Part shown: positions 1-6,995 of the stretch, piece after piece
How the letters are laid out: every line of letters begins with the position of its first letter
Numbering within the stretch: position 1 is the first letter of the stretch
Origin: Candidatus Rokuibacteriota bacterium
Lineage (GTDB): Bacteria > JAUVQV01
Length of the DNA: 8,866 nucleotides
Assembly (NCBI GenBank): GCA_030609125.1
Contig: JAUWCW010000066.1
Coordinates: 1-8,866 of the forward strand
Direction: 5' to 3'
Notes under the pieces: model-generated
Seen by the model: the letters and a program-made list of their open reading frames with translations, nothing else
What the model was told of the DNA's origin: nothing
The model's database searches: none
Program-made: the position numbers and the translations under genes

Positions 1-318
1 GCCGGTCGGCATGGGGTGGATGCCCCGCGGCTGCGCCTGGACGCCTTCGAGGAGAGAGGAGCGGATCATGGTGAAGTTGCTGTCCTCACTCCCGGGAGGC
101 ACCTGCCGCTCATCCACCTGGAAGAGCTCCGTCCCGCTCCACGGCAGCCCCTTTCGCCTGCTCAGGTAACAGTAAAACCCCACCGGTGTCCGCCCGCCCG
201 AGAGGGCGACGCTGAAGAAACCCTTCTCGTCGCCGGCGCGCCGCGCCAGCGCCCGCCACCGCTCTTCCAGGGCACGCCAGACATCGATCGCCTCGTCGTA
301 CACATGCAGTTCTCTCAC
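1..318 (-). CDS. pgl: 6-phosphogluconolactonase (DevB/SOL family), N-terminal 106 codons, cut by the left window edge
   Basis: Hydrolyses 6-phosphoglucono-1,5-lactone to 6-phosphogluconate, the second step of the oxidative pentose phosphate pathway, in the cytosol. Translation of the minus strand shows the family landmarks in order: SGGRTP at residues 40-45 (the phosphate-binding SGGxTP loop), the VDERQVPP block at 68-75 (family DER.VPP), and DSNF at 79-82 followed by a helix ending in a PTG near residue 106. The C-terminal half, which normally brings the protein to about 220-260 residues, lies outside the window. No ATG exists in frame. I chose GTG at 318 because GGCGGTG (331-325), close to the GGAGGTG consensus, sits 6 nt upstream, and because the resulting start VRELHVY matches the usual family N-terminus. 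GTG at 327 (three codons longer) is the alternative. It lies 43 bp after zwf on the same strand, so it is very probably co-transcribed and acts on the Zwf product. Confidence 0.92.
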   Translation of the reverse strand, partial: MRELHVYDEAIDVWRALEERWRALARRAGDEKGFFSVALSGGRTPVGFYCYLSRRKGLPWSGTELFQVDERQVPPGSEDSNFTMIRSSLLEGVQAQPRGIHPMPTG

Positions 319-361
319 GCGTTTCACCGCCCCGTCTTCAACGCGCCCCGTGATCCTTCAT

Positions 362-1906
362 TCACTTCGTGATCCACGCTCTCCCGTCTCTTGCCAGCAG
401 ATCCGACGCCCCTCCCGGGCCCCACGAACCCGCCTCGTAGTTGGGAAAATCCTGCGCCTCCTGTGCCTCCCAGCGACGGATGATGGGATCGACACAGTCC
501 CACATGGCCTCAACCCCGTCCTGGCGGACAAAGAGCGTGAGGTCCCCCTTCATGCAGTCCACCAGCAGCCTTCCGTAGGGCGGCTGTGTCTTTTCCTTGA
601 AGACGTCCTGATAGCGAAAATCGACGTTGACGGGATAGATCTTGTTCGCCGCCCGCGGGTACTTGACGCCGAAACGCAGAAAGATCCTTTCTTCGGGCTG
701 TATGGTCAGGACCAGGATGTTCGGCTCCAGCGTGTCGCAGGCGCTCCCGAAGAGCCTCAGGGGAGGCTGCTTGAACTGGAGGCAGATCTCCGTGACCCTT
801 CTTGCCAGCCTCTTGCCGGCACGCACGTAAAAAGGCACGCCGGCCCACCGCCAGTTGGCCACGACAAAGCGCGCGGCCATGAAGGTCGGGGTGTTGGAGC
901 CCGGCGCCACCGCCTCCTCCTCGCGGTAGCCCCTGACGTCGCTTCCCGCGACCTTCCCCGGACCGTACTGCCCGCGGACGGTGAAGCGGTCGATCTCCTC
1001 GTCCCTCATGGGACGCATGGAGCGGAAGATCTTCACCTTCTCGTCCCGTATGTAGTCGGCCTCGAAGCCGATGGGCGGCTCCATGGCAACCAGCGCGATG
1101 ATCTGCATCAGGTGGTTCTGCACGATGTCACGCACCACCCCGGCCTGCTCGTAGAAGCCGCCGCGATGTTCGATGCCCATATCCTCGGCGACAGTGATCT
1201 GAACGTTGTCGATGTACTGGCTGTTCCACAGCCTTTCGAATATGGTGTTGGAGAAGCGCAGAAAGATTATGTTCTGAACGGTTTCCTTGCCCAGGTAGTG
1301 GTCGATCCTGTAGATCTGCTCCTCCTCGAAAGCGCTGCGCAGGATTTCGTTGAGTTCCACTGCCGAGGCCCTGTCTCTTCCGAAAGGCTTCTCCACCACC
1401 ACCTTGGCCCCGTCTCCCACCCGGCAGAGCCTCCGGTCCCGCATCTTCTCGACGATCACGGGGGTGATCTTCGGCGGAACCGCCAGGTAGTAGATGGTGT
1501 TCCCGGCGCAGGCTTTACCTGTCTCCTCGAGTCTCTTCTGCAGCGCCACGTACGTTCCGTCCCCGTCAAAGCCGCCGGGGACATAAAAGAGGTGGCCCGC
1601 GAAGCCCGCCCACTCCTGCTCCGGCAGGCTGCCCCCCGCGGACCTCTCGACGGCCTCTCTCATGAGATCGCGGAATTGCCCGTCCGACATCTCCGGCATC
1701 CCTACGCCTATTACGGAAAAGACCTCCGGGAGCTCGCCGTCGCGGTAAATGCCGTAGATGGTGGGGATAAGTTTGCGCTGGCTCAGGTCCCCGCCGCCGC
1801 CGAAGATAACCATGGAAAAGGGCTCGATACGGTATTCCTTCGCCGGAAGGTCGCAGGTTTCCAGACGGCTGTCCTGATCGTCGAAACCGGTGATGAACTC
1901 GGCCAT
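362..1906 (-). CDS. zwf: Glucose-6-phosphate dehydrogenase, with substituted NADP-determining residues
   Basis: Oxidises glucose-6-phosphate to 6-phosphogluconolactone with NAD(P)+, the entry step of the oxidative pentose phosphate pathway. The 514-residue length is normal. Seen: the Rossmann loop GGGGDLSQRKL at 36-46, EKPFG at 172-176, the substrate/active-site signature RIDHYLGKE at 200-208, and QNHLMQ with the expected catalytic-base histidine at 265. In the Rossmann half the alignment to E. coli Zwf runs without gaps from the glycine loop to the second strand. The E. coli NADP+ determinants Lys18 and Arg50 fall on Gly38 and Met70 (GVGM here, GVGR in E. coli). The enzyme is therefore inferred to prefer NAD+ or use both cofactors; catalysis itself looks intact. 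The ATG at 1906 follows a G-rich ribosome site (GGGGGGAA directly upstream). There are about 30 residues before the core, as in many family members. The gene starts 15 bp after the tkt stop and precedes pgl by 43 bp, so an operon is likely. Confidence 0.97.
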   Translation of the reverse strand: MAEFITGFDDQDSRLETCDLPAKEYRIEPFSMVIFGGGGDLSQRKLIPTIYGIYRDGELPEVFSVIGVGMPEMSDGQFRDLMREAVERSAGGSLPEQEWAGFAGHLFYVPGGFDGDGTYVALQKRLEETGKACAGNTIYYLAVPPKITPVIVEKMRDRRLCRVGDGAKVVVEKPFGRDRASAVELNEILRSAFEEEQIYRIDHYLGKETVQNIIFLRFSNTIFERLWNSQYIDNVQITVAEDMGIEHRGGFYEQAGVVRDIVQNHLMQIIALVAMEPPIGFEADYIRDEKVKIFRSMRPMRDEEIDRFTVRGQYGPGKVAGSDVRGYREEEAVAPGSNTPTFMAARFVVANWRWAGVPFYVRAGKRLARRVTEICLQFKQPPLRLFGSACDTLEPNILVLTIQPEERIFLRFGVKYPRAANKIYPVNVDFRYQDVFKEKTQPPYGRLLVDCMKGDLTLFVRQDGVEAMWDCVDPIIRRWEAQEAQDFPNYEAGSWGPGGASDLLARDGRAWITK

Positions 1907-1921
1907 TTCCCCCCAGGACTC

Positions 1922-3967
1922 TCAGCCGCGATGTTTCTTGAAGAGCAGTCTCGCCCTCTCCGCAGCGTTGGCGGCGGTGAAGCCGAATTTCGAGAGGACC
2001 TCGCTCCCCGGCGCGGAGGCGCCGAAGCGCTCCACGCCCATGACTTCGCCCCGCCGGCCGACGTACTTGTGCCACCCCTGGGCAACGCCGGCCTCGATGG
2101 CCAGGCGGGTATCGATCTCCGGGGGAAGAACCTCGTTGCGGTACTCTTCCGGCTGCTCCTCGAAAAGCTCCCAGCTCGGCATGCTCACAACCCGTGTGCC
2201 GATGCCCTCGTTGGTGAGGATCTCGCCGGCTTCCACCGCGAGATGGACCTCCGAGCCCGAAGCCAGGAGGATGAGCTCCAGTTCGTCGGCGTCGCTCAGG
2301 ACGTAGGCCCCGCGGTGCAGACCTTCCGCCGGCGCATAGACCGTCCTGTCCAGGATCGGGAGTTTCTGCCGGCCGTGAATGAGCACCACCGGCCCTTTCC
2401 TGTGCTTCAGGGCCACCTTCCACGCCTCCGCCACCTCGTTGGCGTCTGCCGGACGAATGACGGTCAGCCCCGGTATGGCCCTCAGGCTGGCGACATGCTC
2501 CACCGGCTGGTGGGTCGGGCCGTCCTCGCCCACGGCAATTGAATCGTGCGTGAAGATATATATGGCGTGCAGGCCACTCAGTGCCGAAAGACGGATGGCG
2601 GGTCTCACGTAGTCGGCGAAAACGAGAAAGGTGCTTCCGTAGGGAATGAAGCCGCCATGAGCGGCGAGGCCGTTGAGTATCCCTCCCATCCCCAGTTCGC
2701 GGACACCGAAGGCGATGTTCCGCCCCTCGTAGCCCCACGCCCCCGTGACGGCTCCAGACATATTTTCGTCCCCGCTGCCGGGGACCTGGAAGCTTCCCTT
2801 TCCCTTGAGGGCGGTGTTGGTCGAGGGATCCAGGTCCGCCGACCCGCCTACAAGGGACGGCACGTACCCCGCCAGGGCGTTCATGACCTGCCCCCCCGCG
2901 GCCCGGGTGGCGATGCCCTCGGGATCGGCCTCGAAGACCGGCACCGCCTCGTCCCATCCCTTGCCCATGCCGGTGGACATCATGAGCTTCCACTCCGCCA
3001 TGAGCTCAGGGTTCCTGTCTCCGTACTCTCCCATCATCCGGTTCCATCCGCTCTCGAGCTCCGCACCCCTCTCGCCGGGGGCCCTGAAGCAGGAGAGGAC
3101 CTCGTCCGGGATGTGGAACGTCGGCTCCAGGGGCCAGCCGAGATGCTCCTTCGTCTTCGCCACGTCCTCCTCGCTGAGGGGCGACCCGTGGACCTTGTGG
3201 CTGTCCTGCCGGGGGGAGCCGTACCCGATGTGGGACCGGACGATGATGAGGGAGGGTTTTGACCCCTCCGCCCCGGCGGCGGTGACGGCCTCCTCGATGG
3301 CGGCGATGTCATTGCCGTCGGGGACAGTCTGCACGTGCCAGTCGTAGGCCTCGAAGCGTCGGCCCACGTCTTCGGTGAAGCTGAGTTTCGTGTCACCGGC
3401 CAGGCAGACGCTGTTGCTGTCGTAAAGACAGATGAGTCGTCCCAGCCCGAGGTGGCCTGCCAGCGAGGCCGCCTCGGAGGCTATCCCCTCCATGAGATCT
3501 CCATCACTCACCATGACATACGTGTAGTGGTCAGCCACGTCGTATCCGGGCCGGTTGAATCTGGCCGCCAGGTGCCGCTCGGCGATGGCCATGCCCACGC
3601 CGTTGGCGAACCCCTGCCCCAGGGGGCCGGTGGTGGTCTCTATGCCGCAGGGGATGCAGATTTCGGGATGCCCCGGAGTCTTGCTTCCCCACTGCCTGAA
3701 ATTCTTCAGCTCTTCCAGGGAGAGATCGTGTCCGGTGAGGTGCAGACACGCGTAAAGCAGGGCCGAGGCGTGGCCGGCGGAGAGAACGAACCTGTCACGG
3801 TTGGCCCACCGGGGGCCGGCGGGGCTGAACCTCATGAATCTTGTCCAGATGACGTACGCCGCCGGGGCCGCCCCGAGGGGCATTCCGGGGTGGCCGCTGT
3901 TGGCCTTCTGCACCATATCCAGCGCCAGCATCCGAATGGTGTTGATACACAGCTCTTCAGTCTTCAT
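1922..3967 (-). CDS. tkt: Transketolase
   Basis: Thiamine-diphosphate enzyme that moves two-carbon ketol units between sugar phosphates in the non-oxidative pentose phosphate pathway (and Calvin cycle, if present). The 681-residue length is typical. Residue numbering tracks E. coli TktA closely at first: NSGHPGMP contains His26, SDGDLMEG spans 154-161 with metal-ligand Asp155, and Asn185 follows in YDSNS, completing the thiamine-diphosphate/metal motif. GVRE carries the catalytic glutamate at about residue 424. Further on, a [15 protein letters not shown] block matches the family substrate-binding region. I placed the start at the ATG at 3967 ([12 protein letters not shown]), which has GGAGAAGGGG (3980-3971) just upstream and matches the family N-terminus. 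An in-frame ATG at 4075 would add 36 residues unlike any transketolase N-terminus. The gene is followed after 15 bp by zwf. A candidate promoter lies about 110 bp upstream, in the 165-bp gap after the phosphorylase gene. Confidence 0.98.
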   Translation of the reverse strand: MKTEELCINTIRMLALDMVQKANSGHPGMPLGAAPAAYVIWTRFMRFSPAGPRWANRDRFVLSAGHASALLYACLHLTGHDLSLEELKNFRQWGSKTPGHPEICIPCGIETTTGPLGQGFANGVGMAIAERHLAARFNRPGYDVADHYTYVMVSDGDLMEGIASEAASLAGHLGLGRLICLYDSNSVCLAGDTKLSFTEDVGRRFEAYDWHVQTVPDGNDIAAIEEAVTAAGAEGSKPSLIIVRSHIGYGSPRQDSHKVHGSPLSEEDVAKTKEHLGWPLEPTFHIPDEVLSCFRAPGERGAELESGWNRMMGEYGDRNPELMAEWKLMMSTGMGKGWDEAVPVFEADPEGIATRAAGGQVMNALAGYVPSLVGGSADLDPSTNTALKGKGSFQVPGSGDENMSGAVTGAWGYEGRNIAFGVRELGMGGILNGLAAHGGFIPYGSTFLVFADYVRPAIRLSALSGLHAIYIFTHDSIAVGEDGPTHQPVEHVASLRAIPGLTVIRPADANEVAEAWKVALKHRKGPVVLIHGRQKLPILDRTVYAPAEGLHRGAYVLSDADELELILLASGSEVHLAVEAGEILTNEGIGTRVVSMPSWELFEEQPEEYRNEVLPPEIDTRLAIEAGVAQGWHKYVGRRGEVMGVERFGASAPGSEVLSKFGFTAANAAERARLLFKKHRG

Positions 3968-3970
3968 ACG

Positions 3971-3980
3971 CCCCTTCTCC
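3971..3980 (-). promoter_or_regulatory. Ribosome binding site deciding the tkt start
   Basis: On the minus strand the sequence reads GGAGAAGGGG followed by CGT and then ATG at 3967. The GGAG is 9 nt from the start codon. This supports the ATG at 3967 over the in-frame ATG at 4075. Confidence 0.75.
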
Positions 3981-4078
3981 ACGCTTTTTCGTTGTGTTTC
4001 CGCTGGTTTTGGTCCTTGCTGCGTCCCAACGGAGGCCAGGGTGGCAGCCGCCGGTCCGCGGAAATGTTCACGCACCCT

Positions 4079-4107
4079 ATTTAACCATAGTCGGCCCCAC
4101 GACGCAA
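4079..4107 (-). promoter_or_regulatory. Candidate sigma70-type promoter for tkt-zwf-pgl
   Basis: Minus strand: TTGCGT (4107-4102), a 17-bp spacer, then TTAAAT (4084-4079). Each hexamer has about four matches to consensus, and the local AT-rich patch stands out against GC-rich surroundings. It sits in the 165-bp gap between the phosphorylase stop and tkt, and would give a leader of roughly 105 nt. TATGGT, a few bases upstream of TTAAAT, is an alternative -10. Support is sequence resemblance and position only. Confidence 0.35.
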
Positions 4108-4132
4108 AAAGCGCAGCGCACCGATCCCCTTC

Positions 4133-5854
4133 TCATTCTCCGCCGGGAATCGGGTGGTGATGCGTGCGGATGTAGGCGTTGGTGACGTAACGGCGCATCA
4201 TGCGGTGGGAGTTGAAGTAGTAGGCGTTCTTGCCGATGGCGTTCTTCATGACCCGGATCCACCCTTCCCGGTCATGGTAAAAGAGGGGCATGATGATTCG
4301 CTCGAGCTTGTCGTAGAGATCAGCCGAGTCCGAGGACCCGTTGTAGTCGCCGGGGCCGTCCTCATCCGGCTGGGGGCCTATGGACCACCCCGTCACTCCC
4401 TCTATATGTCCTTCGATCCACCAGCCGTCGAGAACACTGAAGTTCGGCACGCCGTTGTGCACCGCTTTCATCCCGCTCGTGCCGGAGGCTTCCATGGGCC
4501 GCAGGGGTGTGTTGAGCCAGAGGTCGACTCCCGAAACGAGTGTAAGGGCGGCATCCATGTCATAGTCCGCCAGGTACACGACCTTCACCTTTCCCGCCAG
4601 ATCTTTCCGCAAGCGGAAGATCTTCTCTATCAGCGCCTTTCCCGGCTCGTCCCGGGGATGGGCCTTGCCGGCGTAGACGACCTGCAGCCGCCCTCCGGCG
4701 ATCCCCGCCAGCCTCTCGACATCCTCGAAAAGAAGGTCCGCGCGCTTGTAGCTGGTGGATCTGCGGGCGAACCCGATGGTCAGCAGTTCGTCGGAGAAGT
4801 TCTCGCCCGTTTTCTCGGCCACAAAGCGAACAAGCTTTCTCTTCGACTCCAGATGGGCCTCCCAGATCTCCCCGTCGGGAACGGAGTCGACACGCACGAA
4901 CAGCTCCGGCTCGTCCGCCCAGCCGGGCAGGTAGCGGTCGAAGAGCTTCTTCATGGGAGCCGCCGTCCAGGTGTACGAGTGAACACCGTTGGTAATCGAG
5001 TGAATCCGGTAGCCGCGGAACATCTGTCTCGAGACCTCCCCGTGCTTCTTGGCCACCCCGTTCACGTAGTTGCTCAGGTTCAGCGCCAGGAGAGTCATGT
5101 TCAGGTGATCGCTCCCGGCTATATCACGGATCACCTCCAGCGGCACCGGCTCCCCGAGGATCCTCGAGGCCAGCTCGTAGGAAAACTTGTCGTGTCCCGC
5201 CTCAACCGGTGTGTGGGTGGTGAAGATGCACCGCTCCCGCACGGCCTCGTAGTCCCACACGAGCCGCTCGTCCCACACCTCCTTCAGGTCGCGCCTGAAC
5301 CACCGCAGCAGCTCCAGGGTCAGCAGCGCCGAATGCCCCTCGTTGAGATGGTACTTGTAGACCGGGATTTCAAGAGCGCGAAGCATCCGCACCCCGCCGA
5401 CGCCGAGAACGATCTCCTGCGAAAGCCGGTAGGCGTCGTCGCCCCCGTAGAGCCGCGCCGTGATCTCCCTGTCTCCGGGCGAGTTTCCTTCCACGTCGGT
5501 GTCGAGAAAATAGACGGGCACCTCCCCGCCGGTCAGGCTCTTCACGCCGTGCCGCCAGACCCCGACGGTCACGTCTCTTCCCTCCACCTCGACGGTCACC
5601 CGGTTCGGGAGCCGCTCCATCACATCCGACGGGTTCCACTCCACCTCGTGCTCTATCTGCCGCCCCTCCGGGGTCAGCTCCTGGCGAAAGTAGCCGGAAC
5701 GGCACAGGAGGGTGACTCCCACGACTGGAAGACAGAGGTCGGCGGCGGACTTGAGCGTGTCTCCCGCCAGGACGCCCAGCCCCCCGCTGTAGGTGGGAAT
5801 CCCGGCTTCCAGGCCGATCTCCATGCTGAAGTAGGCTATTCGCTCGTCTCTCAT
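4133..5854 (-). CDS. glgP: Alpha-glucan (glycogen/maltodextrin) phosphorylase, short GT35 form
   Basis: Phosphorolyses alpha-1,4-glucans to glucose-1-phosphate with a pyridoxal-phosphate cofactor. At 573 residues it corresponds to the compact phosphorylase form, shorter than the roughly 800-residue E. coli/animal type, and its N-terminus begins directly at the catalytic core. Seen: IAYFSMEI (residues 6-13), YSGGLGVLAGD (22-32), LNEGHSAL in the N-terminal half, ARRSTSYKRADL in the second half (the phosphate-contact region that reads RLHEYKR in classical enzymes), and the PLP-lysine motif EASGTSGMK with Lys463, followed by HNGVPNFSVLDGWW. It carries no extra N-terminal DUF3417 domain, which many longer relatives have. 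The ATG at 5854 has GGGGA 8 nt upstream. A perfect TATAAT lies upstream at 5893-5888. The macrodomain gene ends 69 bp upstream and tkt starts 165 bp downstream. Context suggests it feeds stored glucan into the pentose phosphate enzymes. The true substrate (glycogen, maltodextrin or another glucan) cannot be read from sequence. Confidence 0.93.
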   Translation of the reverse strand: MRDERIAYFSMEIGLEAGIPTYSGGLGVLAGDTLKSAADLCLPVVGVTLLCRSGYFRQELTPEGRQIEHEVEWNPSDVMERLPNRVTVEVEGRDVTVGVWRHGVKSLTGGEVPVYFLDTDVEGNSPGDREITARLYGGDDAYRLSQEIVLGVGGVRMLRALEIPVYKYHLNEGHSALLTLELLRWFRRDLKEVWDERLVWDYEAVRERCIFTTHTPVEAGHDKFSYELASRILGEPVPLEVIRDIAGSDHLNMTLLALNLSNYVNGVAKKHGEVSRQMFRGYRIHSITNGVHSYTWTAAPMKKLFDRYLPGWADEPELFVRVDSVPDGEIWEAHLESKRKLVRFVAEKTGENFSDELLTIGFARRSTSYKRADLLFEDVERLAGIAGGRLQVVYAGKAHPRDEPGKALIEKIFRLRKDLAGKVKVVYLADYDMDAALTLVSGVDLWLNTPLRPMEASGTSGMKAVHNGVPNFSVLDGWWIEGHIEGVTGWSIGPQPDEDGPGDYNGSSDSADLYDKLERIIMPLFYHDREGWIRVMKNAIGKNAYYFNSHRMMRRYVTNAYIRTHHHPIPGGE

Positions 5855-5866
5855 CTGCTCTTTCCC

Positions 5867-5885
5867 CGGCCGGACAAAAAGGCCG
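5867..5885 (-). other. Possible hairpin overlapping the phosphorylase ribosome site
   Basis: On the minus strand CGGCC (5885-5881) can pair with GGCCG (5871-5867) around a 9-nt loop rich in T. The right arm shares its last G with the GGGGA ribosome site of the phosphorylase gene, so folding could affect initiation on read-through transcripts. A transcript from the TATAAT just upstream would start at about the left arm. The stem is short (5 bp), so this is a weak call. Confidence 0.25.
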
Positions 5886-5887
5886 AT

Positions 5888-5893
5888 ATTATA
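5888..5893 (-). promoter_or_regulatory. glgP: Candidate -10 box (TATAAT) for the phosphorylase gene
   Basis: A perfect TATAAT on the minus strand lies 33 bp before the phosphorylase ATG, in a 69-bp gap that is otherwise GC-rich. It would place the start of transcription about 26 nt before the ATG. The -35 region is poor: CTGGCG at 17-bp spacing has only three consensus matches. A better TTGACC at 5927-5922 is 28 bp away, too far to pair with it, and overlaps the macrodomain stop. The promoter would therefore need an activator, or the box may be fortuitous. Confidence 0.4.
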
Positions 5894-5923
5894 CCCGCAA
5901 CCGCGTTTTCCGCCAGGGCGCGG

Positions 5924-6466
5924 TCAACCCAGGGTACGGAACGCGCTTTTCCACGCCGCCAGCGCGTCGCCGCCGAAGAGGACGAGGCGCACCTCCTCCA
6001 GGCCCGTATCCCCGGCAAGATACCCGGCTATGGTCCCGAGGGCGACCTCGGCGGCCTTGGCGACGGGGTAGCCGTAGACCCCGGTGGAGATCCCGGGAAA
6101 AGCGATGCTCTTGAGTCCGTTTTCGTCCGCGAGGGCGAGGGAGTTGCGGAAGGCGTCCGCCAGCAGCCGCGGCTCTCCCTCTTTCCCCCCGCGCCACACG
6201 GGGCCGACGGTGTGAATAACATGCCGGGCGGGGAGTTTCCCGCCGGTGGTGATTACCGCCTTGCCCGTCTCGAGGGAGCCGATCCCGGCCACGATCTTCC
6301 GGCACTCCTCCAGGATGGCGCCCCCTCCGGCGCGGTGGATCGCCCCGTCCACACCCCCTCCGCCCATGAGGGACGAATTGGCGGCATTGACAATGGCGTC
6401 GGTCTTCTGCTTCGTGAGATCGCCTGAGACGACCCTCACCACCGTGGAACCGATCTTCTTTTCCAA
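5924..6466 (-). CDS. ymdB: Macrodomain protein, O-acetyl-ADP-ribose deacetylase (YmdB/MacroD type), TTG start
   Basis: Single macrodomain of 180 residues, the usual length of E. coli YmdB. The family hydrolyses O-acetyl-ADP-ribose and can remove ADP-ribose esters from proteins; YmdB also modulates RNase III in E. coli, which is not inferable here. Seen: [20 protein letters not shown] (15-34), [10 protein letters not shown] (35-44) containing the catalytic-type Asp40 (YmdB Asp35) and Asn30 of the NAAN motif, [12 protein letters not shown] (83-94), and the distal-ribose/phosphate loop STGVYGYP (127-134). All key residues are present, so it should be active. The start is TTG at 6466: GGGAGG (6479-6474) is 7 nt upstream and there is no other in-frame start before Met34. 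An out-of-frame ATG at 6473 overlaps that ribosome site. It lies 30 bp after the universal stress gene, so the two are probably one transcript, and 69 bp before the phosphorylase gene. Its cellular target is unknown. Confidence 0.93.
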   Translation of the reverse strand: MEKKIGSTVVRVVSGDLTKQKTDAIVNAANSSLMGGGGVDGAIHRAGGGAILEECRKIVAGIGSLETGKAVITTGGKLPARHVIHTVGPVWRGGKEGEPRLLADAFRNSLALADENGLKSIAFPGISTGVYGYPVAKAAEVALGTIAGYLAGDTGLEEVRLVLFGGDALAAWKSAFRTLG

Positions 6467-6473
6467 AGATCAT

Positions 6474-6479
6474 CCTCCC
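6474..6479 (-). promoter_or_regulatory. Shine-Dalgarno site fixing the TTG start of the macrodomain gene
   Basis: GGGAGG on the minus strand, 7 nt before TTG at 6466. An ATG starting at 6473 immediately follows the site but is in another frame and too close to be used, so the strong SD argues for TTG initiation. Confidence 0.7.
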
Positions 6480-6481
6480 TG

Positions 6482-6495
6482 CGGGCGTCGGCCCG
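6482..6495 (-). other. Short GC hairpin between the universal stress and macrodomain genes
   Basis: Minus-strand RNA would fold as CGGGC-CGAC-GCCCG (5-bp stem, 4-nt loop), filling half of the 30-bp gap and ending two bases before the macrodomain ribosome site. There is no T-run after it, so it is not an intrinsic terminator. It could mark an mRNA processing or translation-tuning site between the two cistrons, but may be chance in GC-rich DNA. Confidence 0.35.
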
Positions 6496-6496
6496 T

Positions 6497-6916
6497 CTAC
6501 TTCACCACCATGACGGGCCGGTCCGCGTGCTCCACCACCTTGGTCGACACGCTGCCGAGGAGGAAACGTTCCACGCCGTGCCGGCCATGCGAGCCGATGA
6601 CGATGAGCCCCACCCTCTGCTTGCGAGCCGTCTCGAGAATGACCTCCGCCGCGTTCCCCTGCCCGACGATTGTCCTGGAGGCGACGGACTTCTTCTTCAG
6701 CTGGGTCCGGGCCCGGGCGAGGTTCTTCTTCGCCTCCTGCTCCATGGCTTCCCGGAGCCGAACCTGGTCGAGAGGCGTGAGCTCGGTAAGGTGCAGCTCG
6801 GGTATCACGGCCAGGACGATCAGGGTGGCCTCGAACTGAACAGCCATCTCCATGGCCTTCTTCAATGCTTTCTGGGCGTATTTCGAACCGTCGTGCGCAA
6901 CAAGTATCTTCTTCAT
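6497..6916 (-). CDS. Universal stress protein, UspA family, ATP-binding type
   Basis: Small cytoplasmic single-domain protein of 139 residues, the standard length. It starts with the family N-terminus MKKILVAHDGS (Asp9 in the first-strand loop). It ends with the ATP-binding motif G-2x-G-9x-GS fully intact: GSHGRHG opens at residue 108 and the GS falls at 121-122, followed by a terminal beta strand ending in VMVVK. By family knowledge such ATP-binding members act as stress-related regulators, usually as dimers, with no enzymatic role that can be assigned from sequence. The ATG at 6916 is preferred because GGAGGG lies about 8 nt upstream and the family N-terminus begins there; an in-frame ATG at 6982 would add 22 atypical residues and run into the promoter region. 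It is the first gene of the minus-strand cluster, transcribed divergently from the ABC transporter, and 30 bp ahead of the macrodomain gene. Confidence 0.94.
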   Translation of the reverse strand: MKKILVAHDGSKYAQKALKKAMEMAVQFEATLIVLAVIPELHLTELTPLDQVRLREAMEQEAKKNLARARTQLKKKSVASRTIVGQGNAAEVILETARKQRVGLIVIGSHGRHGVERFLLGSVSTKVVEHADRPVMVVK

Positions 6917-6967
6917 GATCCGTCCCTCCAGTGTCTCTCTCCGTGCGGGATGGTGACGCCGCACTCC

Positions 6968-6995
6968 TTGCCCATGCCACACCTAACAGTATAGT
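6968..6995 (+). promoter_or_regulatory. Candidate promoter for the ABC transporter gene
   Basis: Plus strand: TTGCCC (6968-6973), a 16-bp spacer, then TATAGT (6990-6995, five of six consensus matches), about 64 bp before the ABC gene ATG. A second option is ATGCCA (6974-6979), 18 bp, then TAGAAT (6998-7003). Both lie in the AT-rich island of the 142-bp divergent gap. The -10 overlaps the opposing candidate -10 for the stress-protein gene. Confidence 0.45.

Noticed and set aside
350-2542. 730-codon open frame on the plus strand opposite zwf and tkt
   Set aside because: It lies entirely antisense to two genes with intact family motifs, shows no recognisable domain and is Arg/Pro/His/Leu-rich, as expected for the complementary frame of GC-rich coding DNA.
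1566-2993. 475-codon minus-strand frame within tkt and zwf
   Set aside because: Out-of-frame shadow of the two real genes; extreme Arg/Gly content and no domain.
3968-4075. 36-residue N-terminal extension of transketolase from the ATG at 4075
   Set aside because: The added residues do not resemble a transketolase N-terminus, the stretch contains the likely 5' leader, and the ATG at 3967 has the clear ribosome site.
4106-4122. Possible intrinsic terminator after the phosphorylase gene (GCGCTGCGC followed by TTTTT on the minus strand)
   Set aside because: The stem is at most 3 bp with a 3-nt loop, too weak for a terminator, and the T-run overlaps the candidate -35 of the tkt promoter.
5897-5915. 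Sigma54-like TGG...TTGC pair before the phosphorylase gene
   Set aside because: The GG and GC dinucleotides are 16 bp apart instead of the required 12, so it does not fit a -24/-12 promoter.
4154-6427. 757-codon open frame on the plus strand opposite the phosphorylase and macrodomain genes
   Set aside because: Same reasoning: it spans two unrelated minus-strand genes and their gap, has no motif, and its codon pattern mirrors the real genes.
6917-6982. 22-residue N-terminal extension of the universal stress protein
   Set aside because: Family members begin at MKKILV; the ribosome site supports 6916, and the extension would overlap the candidate promoter and start site.
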